35,294 bases of DNA from Oscillospiraceae bacterium (GTDB lineage Bacteria; Bacillota; Clostridia; Oscillospirales; Ruminococcaceae), in the NCBI GenBank assembly GCA_024404815.1, contig JAKSPL010000022.1, positions 1 to 35,294 of the forward strand, in the 5' to 3' direction. Made by a program: the position numbers and the translations under genes. This document shows positions 5,979 to 14,515 of the stretch, piece by piece (the stretch's first letter is position 1; the number at the start of each line of letters is the position of its first letter). The notes beneath the pieces were generated by a model that was not told where the DNA came from, made no database searches, and worked only from the letters and a program-made list of their open reading frames with translations.

Positions 5979-8168
5979 TCAGACACGCTTGCGGTACTGT
6001 CCGGGCGTCATGCCGACAACCTTCTGGAACTGCCGCAGAAAATAGTTATAGTCCTCATAGCCGCAGGCTTCTGCCACACTCGCAATACTCATTGCGGAGG
6101 TCGCAAGCAGAGAAACCGCTTTGGAAATACGGGCATTTATCACATCCTGATGGAAGCTGATACCGAACAGATCCTTGTAGATCTGACGGAAATAGCCTGC
6201 GCTGAACGAATATGCCTTACAAATATCATCCGCGTGTACATTGTAATCCTGATAGAGTCTTGCGCGGATTGCAAACAATGTATCCGCATGGGGCATCTGC
6301 CGCTGAACGGATAGATTTTCCATTTCTGCGTTGATTTTCTGCTGGATAAGGCTCACCACTTCTGCCGCGGAGATATTTTCAGGAATCTCCGTACAGCCGC
6401 AGACGACAGCATCCAAACCGAAATATTCCAACAGTTTCGACTGATGGAACAGCAGGTACAGAAGCTTTTCACGTTTCTTTTCATATTCCGCAGATTCAGA
6501 TGTACCGACACCCACACAGACAAATGTCTGCGTATCCAGTCGGGCACACATACCGTTCTCAGGCGAGATCATTTGCAGGAGTTCTGCAATTTTCTGATAA
6601 AACGAGATATTCTGTTCCTGCATCTCCGCGCTGGTCATGGAACGAAATACACCAATGCGGAGAAATACTGCATAAAGCGGTGCTTTTTTCTCGGCAAGAC
6701 GACCTGTCAGAACTCGTTCAAAACCGTTTTTGCTGTATAGTCCCGTCAGAGAATCCTTTTGTTCGGACAAATTCTGGCAGGAAAGCAGATACCGAATATC
6801 ATTTTTCATGCAGAGGAATTCCAGACCGTTGGAAAGCGATTTCATCCAGTTTCGGAAAATGTCGTCATAGGTATCGGGCGTATTGTATTGCAGAACATAA
6901 TACCCGAACAGCTTCTGCTCAAAAAACACAGGAAGATAATACTGCACTACGGCAAAATCCGCAGAGGAAAGCAGTGCAGAGAAAGAATACTTTCCTGTCG
7001 TGATCGGCTGTTTCGTCTGATTCCACGGCATGATGCTGCGGCAGGTCATCAAATCGCCCGTTCCTGTCGAATGGTTGTCATACCAGTTATCATACAGGCA
7101 GAGGTACATATCCTGTACCCAGCGCACAAGAAACTGATGCGTCCCCAGCACATTGATAAATTCTTCTAGTGTACTGCATCGGGTAAGCTGCTGTTCGGTG
7201 GTGCTGAGCACATTCCATTTATCAAACTGCTGCTTGACACGGATGGATTTGAGTTCTGTATTCATCTGTTTCATGTTGACGCCGCAGGTACAGCTTTCGC
7301 CTGCGATCCATTGTCCGTGCGGCGGCGGATAGTCATCGGGTTCTTCACCGTTGCAGAGTGCAAACAGCATCCGCACCGCAGTTTCGCCCAGCGCAATGCG
7401 TCCGCGCTGATACGTCGAAAGCAGCGGAGAATGATAGATCCGCTCGTGAATATACTCGTAGCCGATGACCATCATATCATCCGGCACGCGAATACCGCCG
7501 TCCAGCAGAGTATCCAGCACGCCGTATGCCATATAATCGTTGGCACAAATCAGTGCTTCTGGCAGCGGCAGTTCGCCGGAGATGTATCGTTTGGCGTGTG
7601 CTTCGCCCGAAGTTGTCCAGTAATTGCCGTAAAATTCTCTGGAGCTGTCCGGTTCGATGCCGTTGTCCTTCAAAGCCTTGCGATAGCCTTCCAGCCGTCG
7701 CTGCGCGGATTCATTGTCCTTCGGACCGGTCAGAATGTCGATTTTTTTGAGGTGGTGGACCTGTACAAGATGTCTGGTCACCTCCTCAATGTCAGAATCA
7801 TCCGACGCATTGATAAACCGTACATTCGGAAAGGCAAATTCTTTAATATATATACCTATTACAATCACAGGAATATCTTGTCTTTGCTGTAAAAAACTAA
7901 TCACCTTTTTTTGTACGTGCTTACCCACAAAAGACTCCGCAATCAGGATGATTCCGCAGAGTTCGGGCGACAAAGCCAATTCGTAAATTTCATTTTCCAA
8001 AGCTAATTGTTCGTCAAATTCGTAAGGATTATAAATATTTGACAGTACAACTGTATGGAAATCGTAAGCTTGTGCCCTGGTAATGATGCCCTTCATTATC
8101 TGCCGCTGTTCAATGCCGTTCACCTCAGCGGCAACAACGCCGATGATTTTTCGCATTTTCTGAAGCAT
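5979..8168 (-). CDS. AraC-family regulator with LacI-type sensor and GGDEF-like middle
   Basis: The 729-residue cytoplasmic regulator has three parts. Residues about 8-300 form a LacI/periplasmic-binding-protein sugar-sensor fold (IGVVAAEVNG, PEALICANDYMAYGVLDTL, MMVIGYEYI) without the LacI helix-turn-helix. A central region contains SLTGLYSKNGFERVL, typical of GGDEF proteins, but the signature itself has become RLDTQTFVCVG, so cyclase activity is not expected. The last 100 residues are an AraC DNA-binding domain (ICKAYSFSAGYFRQIYKDLFG, VAEACGYEDYNYFLRQFQKVVGMTPGQYRK). This resembles E. coli XylR (LacI-type sensor plus AraC domain) with an added middle region. ATG 8168 has AAAGGAGG upstream; the earlier ATG precedes that site. 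It is divergent from the xylanase gene, so control of that gene by a xylan-derived sugar is a reasonable inference. Confidence 0.88.
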   Translation of the reverse strand: MLQKMRKIIGVVAAEVNGIEQRQIMKGIITRAQAYDFHTVVLSNIYNPYEFDEQLALENEIYELALSPELCGIILIAESFVGKHVQKKVISFLQQRQDIPVIVIGIYIKEFAFPNVRFINASDDSDIEEVTRHLVQVHHLKKIDILTGPKDNESAQRRLEGYRKALKDNGIEPDSSREFYGNYWTTSGEAHAKRYISGELPLPEALICANDYMAYGVLDTLLDGGIRVPDDMMVIGYEYIHERIYHSPLLSTYQRGRIALGETAVRMLFALCNGEEPDDYPPPHGQWIAGESCTCGVNMKQMNTELKSIRVKQQFDKWNVLSTTEQQLTRCSTLEEFINVLGTHQFLVRWVQDMYLCLYDNWYDNHSTGTGDLMTCRSIMPWNQTKQPITTGKYSFSALLSSADFAVVQYYLPVFFEQKLFGYYVLQYNTPDTYDDIFRNWMKSLSNGLEFLCMKNDIRYLLSCQNLSEQKDSLTGLYSKNGFERVLTGRLAEKKAPLYAVFLRIGVFRSMTSAEMQEQNISFYQKIAELLQMISPENGMCARLDTQTFVCVGVGTSESAEYEKKREKLLYLLFHQSKLLEYFGLDAVVCGCTEIPENISAAEVVSLIQQKINAEMENLSVQRQMPHADTLFAIRARLYQDYNVHADDICKAYSFSAGYFRQIYKDLFGISFHQDVINARISKAVSLLATSAMSIASVAEACGYEDYNYFLRQFQKVVGMTPGQYRKRV

Positions 8169-8225
8169 GGAAACGCCTCCTTTGTTCATTTCTGACAGCG
8201 GTAACCCCTATTTTTCTCTATTACT

Positions 8226-8254
8226 ATTATAATCTTTTTCAGCTGAAATGTCAA
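8226..8254 (-). promoter_or_regulatory. Consensus sigma-A promoter of the AraC-type regulator
   Basis: The minus strand has a perfect TTGACA (8254-8249), a 17-base spacer and a perfect TATAAT (8231-8226), about 58 bases before the regulator start. Such a strong basal promoter usually needs a repressing operator, and one candidate lies in the spacer. Confidence 0.85.
8237..8248. promoter_or_regulatory. 12-bp palindrome in the promoter spacer
   Basis: TTTCAGCTGAAA is a perfect palindrome filling most of the 17-base spacer between the -35 and -10 boxes of the regulator promoter. A dimeric repressor bound here would block RNA polymerase. Autoregulation is a guess, since AraC domains usually prefer direct repeats. 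Confidence 0.45.
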
Positions 8255-8297
8255 GAGAAAAAGCTTCATTTTGTCCACTTAATCTGAAAATTGTGCA

Positions 8298-8326
8298 TTG
8301 AAATACAACTTCAAAACTGATAGTAT
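8298..8326 (+). promoter_or_regulatory. Promoter of the xylanase gene
   Basis: TTGAAA (8298-8303), a 17-base spacer and TAGTAT (8321-8326) lie about 130 bases before the ATG at 8457. The -10 is imperfect, as expected for an activated promoter. The region 8255-8297 between the two divergent promoters is AT-rich and is the natural place for an activator site, but no clear direct repeat was identified. Confidence 0.6.
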
Positions 8327-8456
8327 ATAAGTGAAGTGTAGCATTTCTGCCAAATATCGTCGGAAATGTGCATTGATTTTCAAGCCTGTATCCGCTGAAT
8401 TATCCGAAGAAAAAACTTGCGGATACGCCAAAAAAACCACTTGGGGGGAACCGAAT

Positions 8457-11400
8457 ATGAGGAAAAGACGACTCACGGCGGGGTTGACCGCCATCGCCTG
8501 TTCCGCTGCGATGCTGACTGTGGTTCCAATGAACCTGTCCGTACAAGCGGCAGAACTGGTGAACAACACGTTCGAGGAGGAGTACGAAGGCTGGATCGGT
8601 AACGCCGACTCAGTTGTACTGTCCGCCGAGGAAAACATGGGCTATAAGGGCTCACGCGGTATGCTCGTTTCCGATCGAAGCACATCCGCAGACGGTGCCT
8701 GCTCCTACAAGGGATTCTATCTTGTAGGCGGTCAGACCAACTCTTATAGTGCTATGGTCTATGCGGAAACCGATCAGGTCTTCCGCATGAGCATCGCTGT
8801 CACCGACGAGGAGACCGAAGAAACAACCGTTACAGAACTTGTTTCCAAGGCAGTCAAGGGCGGCAAATGGACAGAGCTTTCTGCGGACTATAAAGCTCCC
8901 GCAGGCAGCTACGACTTCAAGATCACCATTACAACTGACAGCACTGACGATTTCTATTTCGACAATGTTGTAGTTACAGGTGACAAACCTGTCTGCACAG
9001 CATCTGCGGCAGACATGGGTCTGAAGAATATGTTCGGCAAGTATTTCCGTGTCGGCAACATTCTGAACGGCTCGACCATCCGCAACAGCAGCATTACCGC
9101 GAACATCCTGAAGGATTGCAGCTCCGTTGAGTGTGAAAACGAAACGAAGCCTGACGCAACGATGGATCAGTACAAGTCCAGCGGCAACAACATCGCAGTC
9201 AAGCTCGACAGCTGTGCAGCGATCATGGACTTCTGCTCCAAGAACGGCATCGGCATGAGAGGTCATACACTGGTATGGCACTCCCAGACACCGACATGGG
9301 CGTTCAAGCAGAACTTTGATGCCAACGGCAGCTGGGTAAACTCTTCTACGATGGATGCCCGTATGGAAAGCTACATCAAAAATCTGTTTGCAGCTGTCCA
9401 GTCACAGTATCCGAACCTTGACCTCTACGCTTATGACGTCTGCAACGAGTGTATCTCCGATGACTCCAACCGTACTTCCAACGGCAAGGACGGTGCAAGA
9501 GAAGGCGGCGTCGGCGACGGAAAATCTCCGTGGGTTCAGGTCTACGGAAACAACTCCTTTATTGAGAAGGCATTCACCTATGCAAGACAGTATGCACCGA
9601 AGGGCTGCAAACTGTTCTACAACGATTACAACGAATACTGGGATCACAAGCGCGACTGCATTTACAATATGTGCAAGAACCTCTACAACAAGGGTGTCCT
9701 TGACGGTGTCGGTATGCAGTCCCACATCAACGCTGACTGGAACGGCTTCTCCGGTATGTCCGCATACGAAACCGCAATGAGAAAGTACGCTTCCATCGGC
9801 TGCGAAGTTCAGGCAACTGAGCTTGACATCTCCGTTGAAAGCGGCAAATATTCCGATTACGACCAGGCTAAGAAGTATGAAGCGATCTTCAAGCTTGGCA
9901 TGGAGATCCCGAACGTCACCGCAATCTGCATCTGGGGACCGAACGATGCAAACTCCTGGCTCAGCTCCGGCTCCAATGCACTGCTTTACAACTCCAACAA
10001 CCAGCCGAAGACCGCATACAACACCCTGACACAAGTCGTTTCTCAGAGCGATTGGCTCTCCGACGATGCAATGTGGTCTTCCGTCAGAGGTTCTTCTTAT
10101 GAAGCACCTTCCTATGACGCTGACGAAAACGGCTACTTCTTCCACACCACATTTGAAAACGGTGCGGAATCCTGGACAAACCGCGGCAACTGTTCCACGG
10201 CAGTTTCCAGCAGCGCAGCACTCCAGGGCAGCAAGTCCATTTACGTATCCGACCGTACCGAAGCATGGATGGGCACCTGCCTCTCCCTCTCCCCAGCATT
10301 CAAGGCAGGCGAAACCTACAGCTTCAGCTCCAACGTCATGTATGACGAGGGCAGCACGACTGATACCTTCTATATGAAGATACAGTACACCGATGCCAGC
10401 GGCGAGACCCAGTACGACGGCATCGCAGAAGCTTCCGCGATCAAGGGCGAATGGGTACAGCTTGCAAACACCGCATACACCATTCCGAGCGGTGCTTCCG
10501 ACATTCAGCTCTACCTCGAAACCGCTGAATCCACCGTCAGCTTCTACGCTGATGAGATCATCGGTGCAGAAAAAGGCACTACCATCAACGGACCGAAGCC
10601 GAAGAAAGTGCTTCTCGGCGACGTTGACTGCGACGGCGTGCTGACAGCATCCGACCTCTCGCTGCTGAAACGCGGCATCCTCACCGGCAAGTACGACAAC
10701 TCTGTTGCCAAAGTCAATGCTGACGTTGACCAGAGCTACGAAATCGACGAAAAAGACGCAGAATATCTGCACCAGTTCCTTATGACGAAGATTACTGAAT
10801 TCCCTGTTGCGGAACGCAAGGTTGACTTCACCGCAATGGCACAGAAATTCTCCGGACTCTCGCTGGAAGAAAGCTGGAAGAAGGCAGGCGAAAACAACTC
10901 GCTCTACACCCAGCGTTTCGGCGCAGACCCCGGCTGGATGGTTTACAAAGACAGACTGTATGTCTACACCACCAACGACGCATACGAATACAAGAACGGT
11001 CAGATTCAGGAGAACTCCTATGACGTTCGTACTCTGAACTGCGTTTCGTCCGCTGACCTTGTCAACTGGACCGACCACGGCGCGATCCCTGTCGCAGGCA
11101 ACGGCGCAGGCTCCGCTCCGAACGGCGCACAGTGGGCATCCAAATGGGCATCCCGTTCCTGGGCTCCTGACGCTTGCTGGAAGACCATCAACGGCAAGGA
11201 CAAGTTCTTCCTCTACTTCGCAAACAACGGCTCGGGTATCGGCGTTCTGACTGCTGACAGCCCGACAGGTCCTTGGACCGATCCGCTCGGCCACGAGCTG
11301 ATCTCCAGAAATACCCCGAACTGCTCCAATGTTGAATGGCTCTTTGACCCCGGCGTTTATGTTGACGAAGCTACCGGTACCGGTTACCTGAACTTCGGCG

Positions 11401-12248
11401 GCGGCGTTCCGAGCGGCAAGGAATCTGACCCCGGCACCGGCCGTATCGTTCAGCTCGGCGATGACATGATCTCTATCGTCGGCACTCCGACCACCACTCA
11501 TCCGCCTTATCTGTTTGAGGACTCCAGCCTTATTAAGATCGATGGCACTTGGTACTATTCCTTCTGCCATAACTGGAACGTACCGGGCGGTCAGGCATTC
11601 CGCAACGCAGATATCGGCTACATGACCTCCAGCAGCCCGCTCGGACCGTACACCTATCAGGGTGTCGTCTTCAAGAACACCGGCGATCAGGGTCTTGATA
11701 AGGGCGGCAACAACCACCACTCTGTTGTAGCATTCAAGGGCAAGTATTACGTCCTTTACCACACTCGTGCGATCGAACTCCGTATGGGTACCAACCTGAA
11801 CTACCGCTCGCCGTCCATCGACGTATGTAACTACTCGAACGGCAAACTTTCGTGCAGCGGCTCGATGAAGGGCGTTTCTCAGATTGAAAGCCTCGATCCG
11901 TTCACCAAGGTTCAGGCGGAAACCATGGCAAGCCAGTCCAAGGGCATCTCTGTTACAGGTCTTTACGATACCGTTGTCAACGGTAAGAAGGGCAGCTGGA
12001 CAAAGGTCGCAGGCGTTGACTGCGGCAGCGGTGTCCGCAATGTGACCATGAGAGCTTCTTCCGCAAAGGGCGCAGTCATCCGCATTACCACAGGTTCTAC
12101 CACCGGTACTGCTGTCAGCTACATCGAAATTCCGGCTGGCGGACAGATGACTGAGATCACCGTTCCTGTTCTCGGACTCTCCGGCAACAACGACCTCTAC
12201 TTCAGCTTCAGCGATGAAGCAACCCTCGATTACTGGGTATTCTCTTAA
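8457..12248 (+). CDS. Secreted xylanase CBM22-GH10-CBM22-dockerin-GH43-CBM6
   Basis: The 1,263-residue enzyme breaks down (arabino)xylan. A signal peptide spans 1-31 (cleavage after VQA). A CBM22 follows (about 33-175), then GH10 endo-xylanase (185-560) with HTLVWHSQTP, acid/base Glu331 in DVCNECI and nucleophile Glu455 in TELDIS. A second CBM22 spans about 585-715. A type I dockerin at 720-780 has two calcium-loop repeats (GDVDCDGVLTASDLSLLKR and ADVDQSYEIDEKDAEYL). A GH43 domain (810-1140) has candidate catalytic residues Asp824, Asp964 and Glu1021 and probably acts as arabinofuranosidase or xylosidase. The C-terminal CBM6 starts near 1148 (VQAETMA). The dockerin sits in the middle, so the protein is plugged into a cellulosome scaffoldin with a catalytic arm on each side. 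The start at 8457 follows TTGGGGGGAAC and gives a proper signal peptide. Codon use looks strongly biased, as in highly expressed genes. Confidence 0.93.
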   Translation: MRKRRLTAGLTAIACSAAMLTVVPMNLSVQAAELVNNTFEEEYEGWIGNADSVVLSAEENMGYKGSRGMLVSDRSTSADGACSYKGFYLVGGQTNSYSAMVYAETDQVFRMSIAVTDEETEETTVTELVSKAVKGGKWTELSADYKAPAGSYDFKITITTDSTDDFYFDNVVVTGDKPVCTASAADMGLKNMFGKYFRVGNILNGSTIRNSSITANILKDCSSVECENETKPDATMDQYKSSGNNIAVKLDSCAAIMDFCSKNGIGMRGHTLVWHSQTPTWAFKQNFDANGSWVNSSTMDARMESYIKNLFAAVQSQYPNLDLYAYDVCNECISDDSNRTSNGKDGAREGGVGDGKSPWVQVYGNNSFIEKAFTYARQYAPKGCKLFYNDYNEYWDHKRDCIYNMCKNLYNKGVLDGVGMQSHINADWNGFSGMSAYETAMRKYASIGCEVQATELDISVESGKYSDYDQAKKYEAIFKLGMEIPNVTAICIWGPNDANSWLSSGSNALLYNSNNQPKTAYNTLTQVVSQSDWLSDDAMWSSVRGSSYEAPSYDADENGYFFHTTFENGAESWTNRGNCSTAVSSSAALQGSKSIYVSDRTEAWMGTCLSLSPAFKAGETYSFSSNVMYDEGSTTDTFYMKIQYTDASGETQYDGIAEASAIKGEWVQLANTAYTIPSGASDIQLYLETAESTVSFYADEIIGAEKGTTINGPKPKKVLLGDVDCDGVLTASDLSLLKRGILTGKYDNSVAKVNADVDQSYEIDEKDAEYLHQFLMTKITEFPVAERKVDFTAMAQKFSGLSLEESWKKAGENNSLYTQRFGADPGWMVYKDRLYVYTTNDAYEYKNGQIQENSYDVRTLNCVSSADLVNWTDHGAIPVAGNGAGSAPNGAQWASKWASRSWAPDACWKTINGKDKFFLYFANNGSGIGVLTADSPTGPWTDPLGHELISRNTPNCSNVEWLFDPGVYVDEATGTGYLNFGGGVPSGKESDPGTGRIVQLGDDMISIVGTPTTTHPPYLFEDSSLIKIDGTWYYSFCHNWNVPGGQAFRNADIGYMTSSSPLGPYTYQGVVFKNTGDQGLDKGGNNHHSVVAFKGKYYVLYHTRAIELRMGTNLNYRSPSIDVCNYSNGKLSCSGSMKGVSQIESLDPFTKVQAETMASQSKGISVTGLYDTVVNGKKGSWTKVAGVDCGSGVRNVTMRASSAKGAVIRITTGSTTGTAVSYIEIPAGGQMTEITVPVLGLSGNNDLYFSFSDEATLDYWVFS

Positions 12249-12282
12249 CCCCCCTTGTATCCATTCGCTCTGCGAACGTGAA

Positions 12283-12316
12283 GCAGCATTTCAGTCCCCT
12301 AACCCTGAAATGCTGC
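12283..12316 (+). repeat. Hairpin after the xylanase gene
   Basis: GCAGCATTTCAG (12283-12294) pairs perfectly with CTGAAATGCTGC (12305-12316). No U-tract follows, so it is more likely a 3' mRNA-stabilising stem than a terminator. It lies 35 bases past the xylanase stop codon. Confidence 0.6.
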
Positions 12317-12415
12317 ACGCAGAACGATAAATAGTATCCCGTGCGAAAAGTGAATCGTCATATCGCCACAATATGAGGATTCATGCACATCCCCTAATCC
12401 CCTTCAACAGATCAC

Positions 12416-12455
12416 ATCGGCGGTCAGCGAGAAAGGCTGACCGCCGATTCTGTTT
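12416..12455 (+). terminator. Strong intrinsic terminator
   Basis: ATCGGCGGTCAGC (12416-12428) pairs with GCTGACCGCCGAT (12436-12448) and is followed by TCTGTTTT. It separates xylanase transcription from the regulator gene that starts at 12528. Bases 12317-12415 show no gene. Confidence 0.75.
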
Positions 12456-12463
12456 TCGTCCGC

Positions 12464-12492
12464 TTGACTTTTGGCGCAAAATTTGGTATACT
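12464..12492 (+). promoter_or_regulatory. Promoter of the DtxR-type regulator
   Basis: TTGACT (12464-12469), a 17-base spacer and TATACT (12487-12492) lie 36 bases before the ATG. The AT-rich spacer and start region could hold an operator for the regulator itself, but no clean inverted repeat was defined. Confidence 0.75.
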
Positions 12493-12527
12493 ATATCAGA
12501 TACAGGAAAGAAAGGAGCCGTTTTGTC

Positions 12528-12917
12528 ATGGGCAGACTTTACGAATCGGGAGAAAATTATCTCGAAACCATCCTCATCCTCGGAACAAACGGACAGCCTG
12601 TCCGCTCTATCGACATCGCAAGGGAAATGGAAGTATCCAAGCCAAGCGTCAGCCGTGCGGTCGGCATTCTGCGTGACGGCGGCTTTATTGATGTGGATGC
12701 GGACGGATATATCACCCTGACAGACACGGGCAGAGAGGTCGCTGAACGCATCTACGAGCGGCACCGTGTCCTCACCGACTGGCTCATGGACATCGGTGTA
12801 CCGCAGGAGATCGCCGCAGAGGATGCCTGCAAATTGGAGCATGACATCAGCGCGGTGTCCTTCGAAGCGCTCAAAAACCATCTTCGGAAATCGCATCCTA
12901 GCGTTCCGACCACATAA
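12528..12917 (+). CDS. DtxR/MntR-family metal-dependent regulator
   Basis: The 129-residue repressor has an N-terminal winged helix (about 8-66; IDIAREMEVSKPSVSRAV) and a metal-binding dimerisation domain. It lacks the C-terminal SH3 domain of full-length DtxR. Putative ligands are His79 (ERHRVL) and Cys101, Glu104, His105 in ACKLEHD. The cysteine matches Cys102 of DtxR and contrasts with the glutamate of MntR, which favours iron over manganese sensing; this is inference from alignment by eye. ATG 12528 has AAAGGAG upstream. Iron-loaded proteins of this type usually repress uptake genes such as feoAB, which lies 6.6 kb away and is interrupted. It precedes rimM by only 11 bases, so partial co-transcription with translation genes is likely. 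Confidence 0.85.
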   Translation: MGRLYESGENYLETILILGTNGQPVRSIDIAREMEVSKPSVSRAVGILRDGGFIDVDADGYITLTDTGREVAERIYERHRVLTDWLMDIGVPQEIAAEDACKLEHDISAVSFEALKNHLRKSHPSVPTT

Positions 12918-12928
12918 AGGAGAACCGC

Positions 12929-13444
12929 ATGAAAAAGCAATATCTCGAAATCGGAAAAATCGTCAGCCTGCACGGTCTGAACGGCACCTGTAAGGTACAG
13001 CCGTGGTGTGACGATCCGCAGTTTCTTTGCGAATTTGATACACTCTACCGCGGAAAACAGCATACCCCGATGACCGTCACGAATGCGCGTGTCCAGAAAA
13101 ACATGGTGCTGATGAACTTCGAGGGCGTGACCACACCCGAACAGGCAGAGGCACTCCGCGGCACTGTCCTTTTTATGAACCGCGAGGATGTGGAACTGGA
13201 TGACGACACCTATTTCATTCAGGATCTGCTGGGTGCGGCTGTGGTCGATGCCGATGACGGACACGAGTACGGCAAGCTGACCGATGTTCTCCAGACGGGC
13301 GCGAATGATGTGTATACCGTCAAAACAGCAGAAGGCAAGGAACTGCTTGTCCCTGTGATCCCCGATGTTGTACTGAATGTTGATCTGGATGCAGAACGTA
13401 TTACGATCCGACCGCTGAAAGGGCTGTTTGACGATGCAGATTGA
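12929..13444 (+). CDS. rimM: Ribosome maturation factor RimM
   Basis: The 171-residue protein has an N-terminal beta-barrel (IGKIVSLHGLNGTCKVQPW) and a C-terminal PRC-barrel (YFIQDLLGAAVVDADDGHEYG, LVPVIPDVVLNVDLDAERI), the normal RimM architecture and length. It binds the 30S head near S19 and assists 16S rRNA processing. It overlaps trmD by 11 bases, so the two are translationally coupled, as in most bacteria. The usual neighbours rpsP and rplS are absent. ATG 12929 has AAAGGAG upstream. Confidence 0.95.
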   Translation: MKKQYLEIGKIVSLHGLNGTCKVQPWCDDPQFLCEFDTLYRGKQHTPMTVTNARVQKNMVLMNFEGVTTPEQAEALRGTVLFMNREDVELDDDTYFIQDLLGAAVVDADDGHEYGKLTDVLQTGANDVYTVKTAEGKELLVPVIPDVVLNVDLDAERITIRPLKGLFDDAD

Positions 13445-14126
13445 AATTGCAACGCTGTTCCCCGAGATGTGCGAGGCGGTACTTTCCACCAGCATTATCG
13501 GGCGTGCGCGAACAAAAGGCGCACTCACGGTCAACTGTCACCAGATCCGTGACTATACGACCGATAAACACAACCGCGTAGACGATTCTCCGTTCGGCGG
13601 CGGCATGGGCATGGTCATGCAGGCACAGCCTGTGTACGACTGCTGGAAAGCCGTGCTGGCACAGTCCGAACTCCCGACACATACAATATATCTGTCCCCG
13701 AAAGGCAAAACGCTGACACAACAGCGCGTCCGTGAACTGGCAGAAATGCCGCGGCTGTTTCTGCTCTGCGGCCACTACGAGGGCATCGACCAGCGTGTGC
13801 TGGACAAAATCGTGGACGAGGAGATCTCCATCGGTGACTATGTCGTGACAGGCGGCGAGCTGCCTGCGCTGATTTTAACGGATGCAGTCGCAAGAATGTG
13901 CGAAAACGTTCTGCCGTCGCCCGATGCGTACACCGAGGAAAGCCATTTTTCAGGACTGCTCGAATATCCGCAGTATACCCGTCCCGAAGTCTGGGAGGGC
14001 GAAGCGGTACCGCCTGTCCTGCTCTCAGGACATCATAAGAACATTGCCGCGTGGCGTGCAGAGGAAAGTCAGCGCATCACAGCGGAACGCCGCCCCGACC
14101 TATGGGCAAAGTGGTCAAACAAGTAA
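13434..14126 (+). CDS. trmD: tRNA (guanine37-N1)-methyltransferase TrmD
   Basis: The 230-residue SPOUT-family enzyme uses SAM to form m1G37 in tRNAs reading CNN codons, which prevents +1 frameshifting. Motifs are FGGGMGMVMQ, the trefoil-knot SAM site LCGHYEGIDQRV and ISIGDYVVTGGELPAL, and a C-terminal tRNA-binding domain ending in RPDLWAKW. The start is ATG 13434 inside the end of rimM (MQIEIATLFP); a TTG two codons earlier is a weaker option. No clear terminator follows, but the next gene has its own promoter. Confidence 0.95.
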   Translation: MQIEIATLFPEMCEAVLSTSIIGRARTKGALTVNCHQIRDYTTDKHNRVDDSPFGGGMGMVMQAQPVYDCWKAVLAQSELPTHTIYLSPKGKTLTQQRVRELAEMPRLFLLCGHYEGIDQRVLDKIVDEEISIGDYVVTGGELPALILTDAVARMCENVLPSPDAYTEESHFSGLLEYPQYTRPEVWEGEAVPPVLLSGHHKNIAAWRAEESQRITAERRPDLWAKWSNK

Positions 14127-14316
14127 GAAAGTTATCCACTTCTGTTTGTTTGTACAAAAAATTATGTTGAAAACTATAGCCTTTCAACAAGGGTTTTCAA
14201 CACAAAAAGCCAAAATTCTTTCGTGAATATGTCCAAACAGAACCGAATTCCGTTCGTCTGAATGTAGCATTCCGCAGAAATTTCCCGAAATAGTCTGTTT
14301 TTGTAGAGAAAAGTGA
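14127..14316. other. Intergenic region with inverted repeat
   Basis: Nothing coding is visible. GTTGAAAAC (14166-14174) is repeated in inverted form as GTTTTCAAC (14193-14201), with an extra TTTCAAC between. No T-run follows on the plus strand. The stem could end or stabilise the rimM-trmD message, or be an operator; nothing decides between these. Confidence 0.4.
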
Positions 14317-14345
14317 TTGACGGAACGAAAAATAGCCTGTATAAT
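14317..14345 (+). promoter_or_regulatory. Promoter of ptsH
   Basis: TTGACG (14317-14322), a 17-base spacer and a perfect TATAAT (14340-14345). This strong vegetative promoter is 170 bases before the ptsH start and therefore gives a long leader. Confidence 0.85.
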
Positions 14346-14351
14346 GATAGT

Positions 14352-14515
14352 ATCAGCTACGCCGAGGAATCTGTCAGATGCGAATACAGGCTGCAATCGT
14401 TTCGTTTCTGGCGCATTCTCTTACCAGACTGCACGGGAAATTTTTTGCAGGCGGCGAGCTTCTTCCATCCCCATGCCATTACCCATGGGTGAAATCATAA
14501 AGGAGAGAAAATTTT
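14352..14515 (+). promoter_or_regulatory. Long 5' leader of ptsH
   Basis: About 160 bases of untranslated leader lie between the promoter and ptsH. It contains short complementary stretches, including CCCATG and CATGGG near 14470-14490 just before the ribosome site AAAGGAGAG. No known riboswitch class is recognised and no T-rich terminator stem is evident. It may be a cis-regulatory RNA or simply a long leader. Confidence 0.35.

Noticed and set aside
6300-6770. Active diguanylate cyclase in the AraC-type regulator
   Set aside because: The GGDEF signature is replaced by RLDTQTF, so catalysis is not expected.
9402-11762. 786-codon open frame on the minus strand inside the xylanase gene
   Set aside because: It is antisense to an enzyme with clear domains; the biased codon use of the sense gene removes stops on the other strand. 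No family features.
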